20,843 nt of DNA. Source: Monosporascus cannonballus (taxonomy: Eukaryota; Ascomycota; Sordariomycetes; Xylariales). Location of the stretch: contig QJNS01000515.1 in the NCBI GenBank assembly GCA_004154925.1, positions 1-20,843 on the forward strand, read 5' to 3'. How positions within the stretch are numbered: the first letter of the stretch is position 1; every line of letters begins with the position of its first letter. Positions 1 through 8,984 of this stretch are shown piece by piece. The translations under genes and the position numbers were made by a program. The notes beneath the pieces were generated by a model. That model worked only from the letters and a program-made list of their open reading frames with translations. It was not told the origin of the DNA and made no database searches.

Positions 1-124
1 GTATGGCGTCCAACAAGGGGAAATTTGCCTCTAGAAGAAAGAGGCATCGTGGTGATATCAACATCCCGAATTGACACCACGCTTCAAAAGGGAAACAGTA
101 CAATGACGTAGTTCGACGCACCAC

Positions 125-1141
125 TTAGGACGCAGATCCACGCATGCCGTGGAGTTGAAGTTCTTGCTTCATCTTGTCTTCTGCTGCCATAACGTTCTCG
201 ATCTGCTGTAGCGGGCCCCCAGCCGGATACGGGGCTTCCAGCGGTACCTCCCTGACTAACGGCTCGGCGTCGAAGCTATCCAGCCTCGTCTCAACGATGT
301 TTCCGTCTCCGTATTGCGGCTCCCGCAGGACTCGCATGATTACTGCGGCACATTGTCCCGGCGTGAGCGCCACGTCCTCCTTGCGGAGCATACCGCGGCA
401 GTGGTCGTGGTCGAATAAGGGCGTCTTTGGTCACGCAATCTGTACGTTAGTACTCAATAGCACCGCCGTCTGAATAGGTACAGGGACCGTGGACGGACAT
501 ACGAAAACTGCGCCCGGACACACGCACGAGTTTCGGATGCCCAAGATCCTCCTCAGGCTCCCGAGACACTTGACAAAGTTGACGACGGCTGCCTTACTCG
601 CGTAGTATAACGGCATCATCATCCTGTGGGTGTACCCGGCCATGCTCGATATCCACATGAGGTTTCCTTCGACGTGGCGGTTCTCCATCCAATAGTCGAG
701 CGCGATCTGCGCCAGCCTGATCGGCCCTACGGCGTTCACCGCGAACGTCTTGTATTGGCCCACTGTAGAGTCGGCGGGATCCCGGGAGAACTTCGAGATC
801 CTCGGCGGGTGCCAGAATGCCGACGACGGAGGTTCGAACATGCCGGCGCCGTTCACGACGATGTCGACCCGTCCGAAGGTCTGCAGGGCGGCTTCCCATA
901 GGGAGGTGAGGTGCGTCCAGTCGGACACGTCAGTTCTGTGGAAGACGGCGGACGGCCGACCGGGCTCAGCCGGCGGATGAGGATACGCGTTGACCGTATC
1001 CTCGGCTTCAGGACGAAGGCGCAAGTCTGCGATCATTACAGAGCAGCCAGCTTCGAGGAGAAGCTTTGTCAGGGCGTGGCAGATGCCCGAACCGCCTCCC
1101 GTGACAATGGCGATTTTGCCATCGACTTGGTAAAATGACAT
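125..1141 (-). CDS. Short-chain dehydrogenase/reductase, NAD-type (15-hydroxyprostaglandin dehydrogenase-like)
   Basis: Two exons on the minus strand: 1141-503 and 424-125, with intron 502-425 (GTATGT donor, TACTAAC branch point, AAAG acceptor), giving 312 residues. It has a Rossmann-fold oxidoreductase layout. The cofactor loop TGGGSGIC is at about residues 14-21 (the usual last Gly is Cys21). Asp39, in the IADL stretch after beta-2, suggests NAD(H) rather than NADP(H). There is TDVS at about 70-73, NGAG at 97-100 in place of NNAG, catalytic Ser166 in ISSMAG, and Tyr179/Lys183 as YxxxK. CPGAV lies at the exon junction. Exon 2 carries the C-terminal segment that this family usually shows (LTPGQCAAVIMRVL, YGDGNIVE). 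The substrate cannot be told from sequence; prostaglandin-dehydrogenase-like SDRs in fungi act on varied secondary alcohols or ketones. The family call is firm; the exact acceptor site is less so (see findings). Confidence 0.88.
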
Positions 1142-2131
1142 GACTGTAAACGTAAAAGTAAGGAAGGTTCAAAGAATTTACCCTCGTCAGGATGTTCGAC
1201 TCGGTCGTCCTAGAGGGATAATGTGTATATATGTACTTGTTGTGGTCCTACGCCACATATTCCATCATCCTCCGTAGCCCCATGCCAGCGTCGTATGCAA
1301 CGATCTAAATTCTTACTATTACCCAAAGGATGCAAGCCCAGCGTATACACGCTGTAAGGGGGCGTCATGCGGGGTGTGTCGCACCGTACCAAGCCTATTA
1401 TCGCTTCGTTTCCGATCGAGATATCCCACGTGCGTTCTGCTGTGAGCCATGGATGGTTCTCCGATGCGATGGGCAGAGACCCCATTGGTCTTCCTTCATG
1501 TGACAGATCTTTCACGCCCGCATAACGGTGTGGGCAAGGACGGAGGTCTTAAAAGCTGGCGCCGGATTGCGGATAGCGAGGATGTCTCCGTTCCGATAGA
1601 GAGTTCTAATGTCTCAGGTTTTAAGTCGGACCATTGCGGCAGCTTTCTATGCCATGGACATAATTCCTTGTGGAAGGCATATGGGGCCATCTTTTATGGA
1701 TGTCGCCTCACAGTCTATGCGGTGAGCATTTAGGATCGGAGCCTACACCCTATGTCCCCCCACCGTTGAAGAGGTGACGACGAGGTTGTCAGCTCCCGGG
1801 TATATCATCCCTTGGGACTGGGATGAATTTGATGCAACTAACTCGGTTTTCACCGCACTACCAGACGATAATAAATATTCTCGCACCCTCCACAGTGTGA
1901 ATAGGATGGTGGTATTATTTAGTCCTCAGGACTGTAAATCTGGACGTGTTGCTATGGAATTATACTGTGACAATATATTATGGCAAAATTTTAACAGCTC
2001 AGGTACGGTTGAAGGTCTCTCGACGTACGAAGGATCATGGTATAATTGAATGTCCCAAGAGGCTCCTTAACGACGTGGACGCTCCTCGGCTGAGCCGGAA
2101 GTTTTCTAGAACAATGATGGAATATTAAGTT

Positions 2132-2147
2132 ATATATCTAGATATAT
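2132..2147. repeat. Perfect 16-bp AT-rich palindrome
   Basis: ATATATCTAGATATAT equals its own reverse complement. It sits in the A/T-rich middle of the SDR/AT-hook intergenic region. It could form a small cruciform or be a dimeric protein site. Short AT palindromes also arise easily by chance in such sequence. Confidence 0.6.
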
Positions 2148-2782
2148 CAATAGACATTGTAAGTGACGATGAAAGTTCAACGTGATGGCGGACGAGGGCT
2201 TGCTTTAAATATGCGTGCGTGTCTTCAAAAACTTGAGAGTATTAAAAGGTAGTTAGTTACATTCTGCGTCAAAAAGTGGTTGGGCAATAAACGATTGAGA
2301 CACCCAGACACGACTGAATTTAATGGGATTCGTAAGGACGGAACATCCGCAACCATTATATCAGGTGAGATCCCATATCACCACACCAACCACTTACTGG
2401 GTGAAATTTAACCACGTGCACCTACATCCATATTTTGGTTATTCTCAGTCCAGTCGGTTGCTGGTATCAAACGGCTCCTGCACTGCGGCCTGGGTTCATG
2501 TAAGGCACTCCCTCCGTTTGTTAAGTTTGCTAACGCACACTTGACCACCAAGAACACATAATTAACGCAGTAAGGTGATGCATTATCGTCTTCATCAAAC
2601 ATCAAATATTACGCAACATATTGTCACCTCTTCCAGGTGAGGCAACTACTGACGGTCGAGTATCAGTTACACGGCTGGCTGGTACCGTTCAGACGAAGGG
2701 GTACATACGAAAAGCGCAATCCGTGAGTCTAGAAGAGGTAGGTACCTGGATACTGTAGCCACACTTCAACCTCGCTGCGTAT

Positions 2783-2862
2783 GTAAGTTCTCTTTACATC
2801 TAATTAACACGTTGGACTGATTCGAGGTAGTGGCATTTAACATTTCCTCTTTTTTTTTCTAG
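2783..2862 (+). other. Probable 5' UTR intron of the AT-hook gene
   Basis: A consensus GTAAGT donor at 2783 (with an overlapping GTATGT at 2779), a CTGAT branch-like site at 2817-2821 and a T-rich tract ending in TTCTAG at 2862 define an 80-bp candidate intron. It ends 25 bases before the ATG at 2888. The long T run directly before CTAG is typical of a spliced acceptor. Inferred from signals only; without transcript data it could be a pyrimidine-rich promoter element. Confidence 0.45.
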
Positions 2863-2887
2863 TCTCGCCCTGCAAATAACAGTCGCG

Positions 2888-3804
2888 ATGTCCAACACAT
2901 CCAACCCTCAATCCCAACCTGAGGTTGAGGCTTCCTCTTACCAACCCGTTATTTCCGACCTCGTTGGAGGTATCGCCGCTCTCGAGGACCTTACGATCGA
3001 ACAAGATACCATAGAGGTCGCTAGTGCCCGAGAGCCTGCAGCATCGCTTATGCCGCCGCCCAGAAAGCGCGGTAGACCCGCCAAGGCTAAGCAAGAGGCG
3101 TACGGAGTCGCTTCCAATGCGTCCATGCTGGCTTTCGTTCGCGGCCAATCCCCAGGCGTCTCGTCACCGGCAGCAGCTTCGACCCCGAGTGTCCCGCGAA
3201 AGCGAGGTAGACCCCCCACTAAGAGCGTCGAGGGTCCACGAAAGCGCGGCCGTCCCCGCAAGCATCCTCTCGGTGCGGGCATAGCGGACGAGTTAGCCCC
3301 CGGTCCCCGCATTGGCCTTGCCAACGGCGGCGCCGCGTCTCGTCGTTCCAAGCGCGTGTCTTTTGCGAGAGAGCAGCGAGAGGACGGCGCAGAAGACGAG
3401 GATCAAGCCCCGGGTGTCGATGGTTTCACGCAGAAGCTCAAGGATACCATGAAGGAGGTCTTCGTCAGAGACGCCATTCACGAAGACGGTGGCCTGTAAG
3501 TGTTATTCTCCGGCTATTTACTTTCCTCTTCGGCGACCTGCCGGGGCCCGAAGCAGTCTTGCTTCTTGCTGGCGACGGGGCGCCCGGCTCTTTGTACATC
3601 GCACGCTGCCTCTCTTCTATAGTGGGACATCTCTCAGGTATTAGCGACTAACCATGGGCGTCTAGGTGGGTTCACCACGAGATGGCCGTCCAGATGCAGC
3701 AATTCTTCGCGCCGATGTTGGCGATCCGTGATGGTCCGGTTTTCTTCCCGGCTGAGCTCGCCAAGTCTATCCGCGAGCAACTTTCCGAGCAACCGTCTTC
3801 TTAA
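2888..3804 (+). CDS. Three-AT-hook DNA-binding protein
   Basis: Two exons, 2888-3495 and 3666-3804. The intron 3496-3665 has a GTAAGT donor, GACTAAC before the acceptor and TCTAG. The product is 248 residues. Three canonical AT-hooks (PRKRGRP core) centre on residues 58-66, 103-110 and 117-125. Such hooks bind the minor groove of AT-rich DNA, so a nuclear chromatin or architectural role is expected. The basic stretch SRRSKRVSFA at 151-160 contains RVSF, matching the PP1 RVxF docking consensus, and is followed by an acidic stretch (about 162-173). The C-terminal part (about 178-248) is mostly predicted helix, including QKLKDTMKEVF, with FFAPML and FFPAELAKSIREQL in exon 2, and may be a protein-interaction domain. 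The rest is low complexity. I recognise no enzymatic domain. Codons and the splice frame are clean, so this is a real gene of unknown specific function. Confidence 0.85.
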
Positions 3805-4345
3805 GACATATATGCCGAGTTATGGAAGCTGAGTTATGGAGGGCACGGAGGGTCTGGGTCTTCTTCGAGCCGCGAGGGTGGGACTTTGCATTGTCTGCTT
3901 CGTCGATAAAATGCCAAGGGCGGGATTTGGCGAAATATGGACTGGACAGTTGACTGCTGATCGTCACCACGGCCCAATAGTTAAATCGATGCGTTTATAT
4001 CCTCTGCTATTCTTCTATGAAGATCTATGGTGGACAAGGATGATGCATACTATCTAGTGATGTAAGCTGTTGAATAACCGGAATAACAACTCCGCGCTGA
4101 CACGGCGGCCTAACTTCCAGCCCTCTAGGGGACGCATAACGGCTGGCTTATTCGACCACGCTCGCCAGCTTTCTCTTCTGTCTTGTCGGTTCGCTTATAA
4201 TGCTCGGAAAGTCCACGACATGGGATGACGTTGGAGCGTCGTGTAACGCACAAGAGCCTCAATGAAGGCAAGTAAGATGTGACTACAGACTTGTGCGGTA
4301 AAGGTATGGCGCCCAATATAACCGCCAGGGATGCTGGACCGTTTG
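3805..4345. other. Convergent intergenic region, no gene
   Basis: This lies between the 3' ends of the AT-hook gene (+) and the membrane-protein gene (-). It should contain both 3' UTRs. I see no supported coding sequence. It includes a short direct repeat just after the AT-hook stop codon. Confidence 0.6.
3817..3840 (+). repeat. Two direct copies of GAGTTATGGA, 14-bp period
   Basis: GAGTTATGGA occurs at 3817-3826 and again at 3831-3840, separated by AGCT, a dozen bases after the AT-hook stop codon. It is likely in the 3' UTR. It may be slippage or a small RNA-protein site; no function can be assigned. Confidence 0.6.
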
Positions 4346-4753
4346 TCACTGCCCGTCGATCTCCGAAGCGACTACGAACACAAACATCGCGAAGCACACG
4401 GAATGCACCGCTAAATGGACAGCAGGCCCACCAAGCGTCGACGCAGCGGCGGCGTGCTCGCGGCCGGCGCCAGAGCGAAGACGGACATACGCACGATAGC
4501 AGGGCCAGACGTGGTACGACCCGAGCGCAGCCGCCAGCAGACGACAGGCGACCCCATCGAAGCGGCCGGGCTCGAGCAGCACGAAGATGCATACGAGGAC
4601 AGACGAGAGGAGCAGGCCGCCGTACTGCCGGAGAATCAGTTTCGCGGCGGGCGTGCAGCCCGGCAGCTGCTTCTCCGGCGTCAGGATGAACGACAGCGCC
4701 GCGGGCGTCTCGACCAGCGCGTGCGCGGCGAAGGGCCATCTGGGCGGCGTCAT
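4346..4753 (-). CDS. Small four-helix integral membrane protein, function unknown
   Basis: A single uninterrupted 135-residue frame. Hydrophobic segments occur at roughly residues 7-24, 40-60, 67-88 and 110-130. Helix 1 contains HALVETPAAL, helix 2 follows LRQYGGLLLSS, helix 3 has ALGSYHVWP, and helix 4 follows GGPAVHLAVH. Conserved-looking charged or polar residues inside helices (His11, Glu15, Arg42, Gln43, His81, His113, His117) suggest more than a passive anchor. It resembles uncharacterised small fungal membrane proteins, but this is recalled pattern similarity, not a search. The ATG at 4753 is the first in frame and precedes helix 1. An upstream reading frame overlaps it. An alternative 237-codon minus frame over the same DNA is Arg-rich and is a shadow. 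Confidence 0.7.
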   Translation of the reverse strand: MTPPRWPFAAHALVETPAALSFILTPEKQLPGCTPAAKLILRQYGGLLLSSVLVCIFVLLEPGRFDGVACRLLAAALGSYHVWPCYRAYVRLRSGAGREHAAAASTLGGPAVHLAVHSVCFAMFVFVVASEIDGQ

Positions 4754-4860
4754 CGCGGTGAGGCAATGCGGGGCTTTGTCGCTGCTGCTCTTGTGCTTGA
4801 TGTTGCCGCGGGTGGGATTGCTGCTCTAACAACAGCAAATAAAGCCGACGAGAGTAGCAT
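4750..4860 (-). CDS. Upstream ORF, 36 codons, overlapping the next start as ATGA
   Basis: It starts at an ATG at 4860 (weak context, T at -3) and reads 36 sense codons of mildly hydrophobic then Ala/Arg/Pro-rich sequence. It ends in TGA at 4752-4750. That TGA shares bases with the ATG (4753-4751) of the membrane-protein gene. If the transcript begins upstream of 4860, ribosomes meet this frame first and could reinitiate or reach the main ATG by leaky scanning. Alternatives are that transcription starts inside it, or that a single-base error here hides a longer N-terminus of the main protein. Confidence 0.35.
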   Translation of the reverse strand: MLLSSALFAVVRAAIPPAATSSTRAAATKPRIASPR

Positions 4861-4875
4861 GAAGCTGTCGGTTGA

Positions 4876-4931
4876 CACGTGATGGAAGACAGGGGGACGT
4901 CGAGAATCTAAAGTTTCCGGAAACTGATTGG
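4876..4931 (-). promoter_or_regulatory. Promoter motif group: E-box, HSE-like palindrome, CCAAT
   Basis: CACGTG lies at 4876-4881. A 14-bp perfect palindrome AGTTTCCGGAAACT is at 4912-4925 and includes TTCnnGAA, the two-unit form of a heat-shock element. ATTGG at 4927-4931 reads as CCAAT on the minus strand, directly abutting the palindrome. They lie about 125-180 bases upstream of the membrane-protein ATG at 4753 and in the right orientation for it. The factors (bHLH, HSF, CBC/HAP) are inferred from motif shape. Confidence 0.45.
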
Positions 4932-5684
4932 CCCGCTTCGTGCAGCACCTAACCGTAACTAAAGTAGACTAACCAACAAGGAGGGATCAGTTTCGCGCAT
5001 AGTCAGCCCGATATTTATGGCAACCAGCTGGCAGGAGGCGGAGCCCTCCAAATTTTTGAAGTGGGAAGGAATAAGTTTCCCCGCCGCTGTCTTCTCAGTA
5101 AAAAACAAATCCCAGAGGAGATACGAAGCAATCGTATCACAAACGTTTCAGGCCTTCGCTTGTCCTCATGTCGGCTGATGCCTTTCTGTAGGCCTCCTTG
5201 CCCGCACTCGGGAACTCGGCGATACATGTTCATAGGGCATATGGAAGGTACCGGTAGTAGGTGTGCTCCCCCTCCTCAAGCCATTGTCATGTAAGGGACG
5301 GGCTACGTAGTACGGTCCCTGGACGGACCGGCAGGCTTACTGAATGAGGAAACAAGATGCGCCAATAGCTCGTCATCCGTAGGTGCTGGTTGGTTGAACT
5401 TGATCGCGTCCATTCCTTGTTCCAATTGTCCTGGCGTATTCCATTCCCAACCATTAATTATCCCGGGGCGCCTTGGCAGCTCACCAACTCTACTGTGTCA
5501 TTTTCCATTTTAGGTCATTCACATATGGATCCTCCTCCACGATCGGTAGAAATGAGCCTGGCGCTCTAACACCTACATATAGTATAACTTGCCAGAACTC
5601 ACTTAGGGTAGTTGTGCCGCTCACTACTGAACTCGTCAAGTTCAGCCTTAAAATTCCAAGTCGTTGAAATCGTTCAATTGACCG

Positions 5685-5689
5685 CCAAT
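5685..5689 (+). promoter_or_regulatory. CCAAT box upstream of type III PKS
   Basis: CCAAT in the context ACCGCCAATCA sits about 90 bases before the PKS ATG at 5777. Fungal CCAAT boxes bind the HAP/CBC complex. A five-base motif alone is weak evidence; the spacing and flanks make it plausible. Confidence 0.35.
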
Positions 5690-5776
5690 CATTTCCTCAC
5701 CTATCTACCGGCTGAGTCGCGTGCTTGCACGACTTCAGACTATCGTCGCTCGCTAGCATCGTCTGCTCTACCCGGT

Positions 5777-7211
5777 ATGGCAACGCTGAACACCTTCGGG
5801 GAGCTGGGTCTCTCCATCGTCGGCATTGGTACTCAGTATCCGCCGTACTCCCTAGGAGCCGCAGAGCTTGAGAAGCTCGGCACCAAATACTACCCAGAGT
5901 CGGCTGCGTAAGGTCTCATGTTCCGCCGAAGCTTTGGAGGCCGCCATTTTTGACCTTGCTCGCTCCAGGATGAAGAAAGTTCTCAGCGTAAATCGGTATA
6001 CCGGCATTGACGCACGATCGTCCGTAGGCACGGCCGACCACCCTATCGTGAACAAGCCCCAGGCGCCCACGATAGCCGAGTTGCACGAGATATTCATGTC
6101 CGACGGAGTCCCGCTGGCCGTGGAAGCCGCGAGGAAGGCGATAGCAGAGGCCCGGATCGACATTTCCCGGATCACGCACATCGTAGCGACGACCTGCACG
6201 GACAGCGCGAATCCGGGATTCGACCACTATGTCGCGAAGGGGCTGGGCATAACCCATCCGGTGGAGAAGGTCTTGTTGCACGGGGTGGGCTGCTCGGGCG
6301 GCTTGGCGACGCTTCGGACGGCGGCTAACTTGGCGCTGGGCTGTAGCTTCAGGCGGCGACACGCGAGAATACTATGTGTTGCGCTGGAGGTCAGTACCAC
6401 GCTTGCGCGCAGTGAATTGGACAGTATCAATGAGCTACAAGAGACGCGGATAGGCGCCTGTCTATTTTCGGATTGCGCCAGTGCTGTGGTTTTGAGCAAC
6501 GGAATCGGCGAACCGACCGGCGAGCCGGTGTACCAACTCCTTGGCTGGGAGCACATGGTCATTCCAGACACCGAGGGCGACCTTGGTTTCGACGTGCATC
6601 CCGTGGGGTGGAAAGTCATTCTGACACCGCGCGTGCCAAGTTTGACGGCCAAAGTATTAGCTCCGAGCTTTTCGCAGTTATTAGAGGGAGTGCCGGGTTT
6701 ACCGGCGGAATATCGTGAGGCAGCGGACTTCGACTGGGCGATGCATCCCGGGGGCGCCACGATCCTCTCGGGCGCCGAGCGCGCGATGGGCATCTCGCCG
6801 GAGCACATGCGCGCCAGCTACGACACGTACATCAACCACGGAAACTCGAGCTCGGCGACGATATTCAGTGTCATGGACCGCCTGCGGAGCAAGGAGATGG
6901 ACGTGCTCGCGCCGGCCGGGCGGGTCCGCGATTTCGTCGTCGGCTGCGCGTTCGGACCCGGCATCGCTGTGGAGATGTGCATGCTGAAGCGCAACCTTGG
7001 CGCACGCGGCGTCGGCGGTCTCCAGACGCCGCCCGAGACGGACAGCGAGGCCAGCAGGAGCGAGACCGGCGAGGACCAGGACTGGGCAAGCGTCGACCCC
7101 AAGGGCTCCGTTCCGGACACGCCGGAACCTGAGGCCGTGCCGGCGTCGGCCGCCACCGCTGGGATGGAGGACTTCGTAACCGAGGCGATAGCGAATGTCG
7201 ACTTGGACTGA
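5777..7211 (+). CDS. Type III polyketide synthase (chalcone synthase-like)
   Basis: Exons 5777-5907 and 5969-7211. The 61-bp intron 5908-5968 uses donor GTAAGG and acceptor TCCAG; splicing adds one G, restores GCG and joins YYPESA to MKKVLSVNRYTGI. The product is 457 residues. Homodimeric enzymes of this family extend acyl-CoA starters with malonyl-CoA and cyclise the chain to pyrones or alkylresorcinols. The catalytic triad is complete: Cys152 in GVGCSGGLA, His303 in MHPGGAT and Asn336 in NHGNSSSATI. This is nearly the spacing known for fungal enzymes such as Neurospora ORAS. Also present are ATTCTDSANPGFD and the C-terminal GCAFGPGIAVEM motif. The last 70 or so residues form an acidic, Pro/Glu/Ser-rich tail beyond the thiolase fold, common in fungal members. 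The ATG at 5777 is the only in-frame start and has G at -3 and +4. The starter unit and product cannot be read from sequence. Confidence 0.95.
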
Positions 7212-8984
7212 GGGATTAAAGGGAACGAGCGAGCGAAGATTACTTAGATTTCGCGTTCGGGGGACCTAGACTTTTGCTGCCACCTGAACCGTCGGCTTTT
7301 GGCAATAGAGGGATCCCGTTGATTGGTACGAGCGCGAGTACGCCGCACTAGGAGGGGATCCTGGAGGCAACTGGCCTTCTACTAGAAATAGAAACGTATC
7401 ATTCGAAACCCCGGGAATCCTATTTGAGAGACCAGTTTAAAGGTACTAGGTAAACGTGCGTTGGTGAAATCAGTTAGTCCCGTGCCACAGTTCACAACAA
7501 GACCCTTATCATTATTGTACGCCCGGATATCAGCTTGAAGCTCCTCCCCCTTTCTGCGGGCCGGACATCAGCCTTATGGCTGCATGATGCCGCGAAAAGC
7601 AAGAAGATACGAGTCTACGTAAAACCTTGATAATGGTTAAGGTTGCCGGCACGTAATTTTCCCAAACTCTTCACCCCCGTCTTTCTCGTAGCACATCACA
7701 GAGGATATGCGCAAATCTGCCGTTTTCAGCTCCGAGTCCTGACTGGATTCCCTCGTTCAAAGGAACCGGGGCGCCTTCAGAAAGACTCAGCGATTCTGAG
7801 TACAACATCTACCGCCTCTCGAGTAAGGCCGGCGAGGATATTCAGTAACAGAGGATGCCTTGGCATCGGCAGGCCGGCTCCTACACATAAAGACAGGCGA
7901 GGCCAGGTGGATACTCGACCCTAGCAGCGAAGTGAAAAGGCAGCCAGCGACACCGCTTACGGTATGTATAGACAGACATCGCGGGACTGGGGGGATTACT
8001 GTCTCAGCTGGCACGCAGTCTGCATCCTTAAGTTCGAGCACGTTTAAACTATACGAGTCTTGCACTACGCATTCTACTTTGTAGCTCAGGCCCGTATACC
8101 CACATGGCAGAGCAGGCAAGAGGGAGAGACACATACGTTGTTCAGATACCCCATACCATCGCGTTGGCCTTGGATCACACCCATGGGGTAGGTATGCTTC
8201 CAAGCGAGGGCCATCGCCAACTTACGCTATCGTTCGTCGCACCGGAATCGAAGGCGTATTGTGTGCCCAATCTAAGATATAGTAGCGAATCCTCCATCAG
8301 ACGAGGCGCCGGGCTCGGGCAAGTTCCGTCAGGGTCTCGCATCCCGCCTCGCGGCTATGTAACCTAGCCCGGGGCATTTGGAAGGACAGCTCGAGACGAA
8401 ACACAGGAAGGACCTCAAGTCCGTGGCCCGACGAACCATCCATTGGCTACATGGCGTCGGTGTCTATTTAGCTGATCTCAAACTTGGTGCCTGGTATGAA
8501 GCTATCACATGATTTGACCATTAATGGGAACGCGGGACGTCAATAACGGACCAGCCTCTGTCTGATCCGGCCTATTCATACAGCTGCTATATCTACATGC
8601 AATTCCGTTGAACACTGGACCTGGAGGCGAAGCATGCCTTGTGATTTCGAAATCGATAGACTTTACAGCAATCCCCGCCTTGTTTTCGTGGAAGAGAGTC
8701 GAGGGGAAATCCAATTGACGAATCAGGCGAAAATACCGTTCGAACTTCCCCCAACTGGTTAGCGCTGAAGTCCAGATTCCAGAAATCAAGCCGAAGTCGA
8801 CAGGGGTCAGAGATATGCGATATGGGGAGGGTCTTGGCTTCCAGAACTGATCGTCACTCCCCTCACATATATATAAATGCAGGCGGGTCGGATGTCGGGA
8901 CGGTCGACTCCTCGCCGACAAGGCGCATATACGCCTGCGCTCTGCTTTTTCGTCCTTGTCTTCCTCTTACTTGTTGTCAGGGTC
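7212..8984. other. Long gene-free gap, about 1.77 kb
   Basis: This separates the tandem type III PKS and glycosylasparaginase genes. Several frames of 70-140 codons exist on both strands, but they start at non-ATG codons or look random, and none has a recognisable domain or plausible splice partner. An imperfect pair GCCCGGATATCAGC/GGCCGGACATCAGC lies near 7520-7573. Promoter elements of the glycosylasparaginase gene occupy the end. Confidence 0.55.
8868..8877 (+). promoter_or_regulatory. TATA box of the glycosylasparaginase gene
   Basis: TATATATAAA lies 108 bases before the ATG at 8985. Transcription starting about 30-60 bases downstream would begin after the ATG at 8877. That argues against the longer in-frame start at 8877 and for 8985 or 9000. 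Confidence 0.5.

Larger units (their letters stand above)
1142..2887. other. Gene-free divergent intergenic region, about 1.75 kb
   Basis: This lies between the divergent SDR (-) and AT-hook (+) genes. Only short reading frames occur, most without an ATG start or any recognisable protein composition. The stretch around 1900-2400 is visibly richer in A/T than the flanking genes and contains a perfect AT palindrome. The last 100 bases look like a 5' UTR intron of the AT-hook gene. I saw no tRNA, transposon terminal repeats or coding remnant. Confidence 0.6.
4754..5776. other. Divergent intergenic region between membrane protein and type III PKS
   Basis: It holds the promoters of the minus-strand membrane gene and the plus-strand type III PKS. 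Apart from the uORF and the motifs listed separately I see no coding sequence; the open frames have poor composition and lack good ATG starts. Confidence 0.6.

Noticed and set aside
833..841. GGTTCGAAC, resembling a tRNA B-box
   Set aside because: It lies inside SDR coding sequence, with no A-box or cloverleaf around it.
1774..2049. 91-codon plus frame with varied composition
   Set aside because: Begins at GTG rather than ATG, has no recognisable motif, and no flanking splice signals give it an ATG exon.
4125..4838. 237-codon minus-strand frame over the membrane-protein gene
   Set aside because: Arg/Ala-rich shadow frame of GC-rich coding DNA. The overlapping 135-residue frame has a clear four-helix pattern instead.
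8505..8921. 138-codon minus frame upstream of glycosylasparaginase
   Set aside because: Starts at TTG, has no early ATG and overlaps the TATA box and likely 5' UTR. The composition looks random.
8877..8984. Longer N-terminus for glycosylasparaginase from ATG 8877
   Set aside because: The ATG overlaps the TATA box, so it would precede the transcription start. The signal peptide is already complete from 8985 or 9000.
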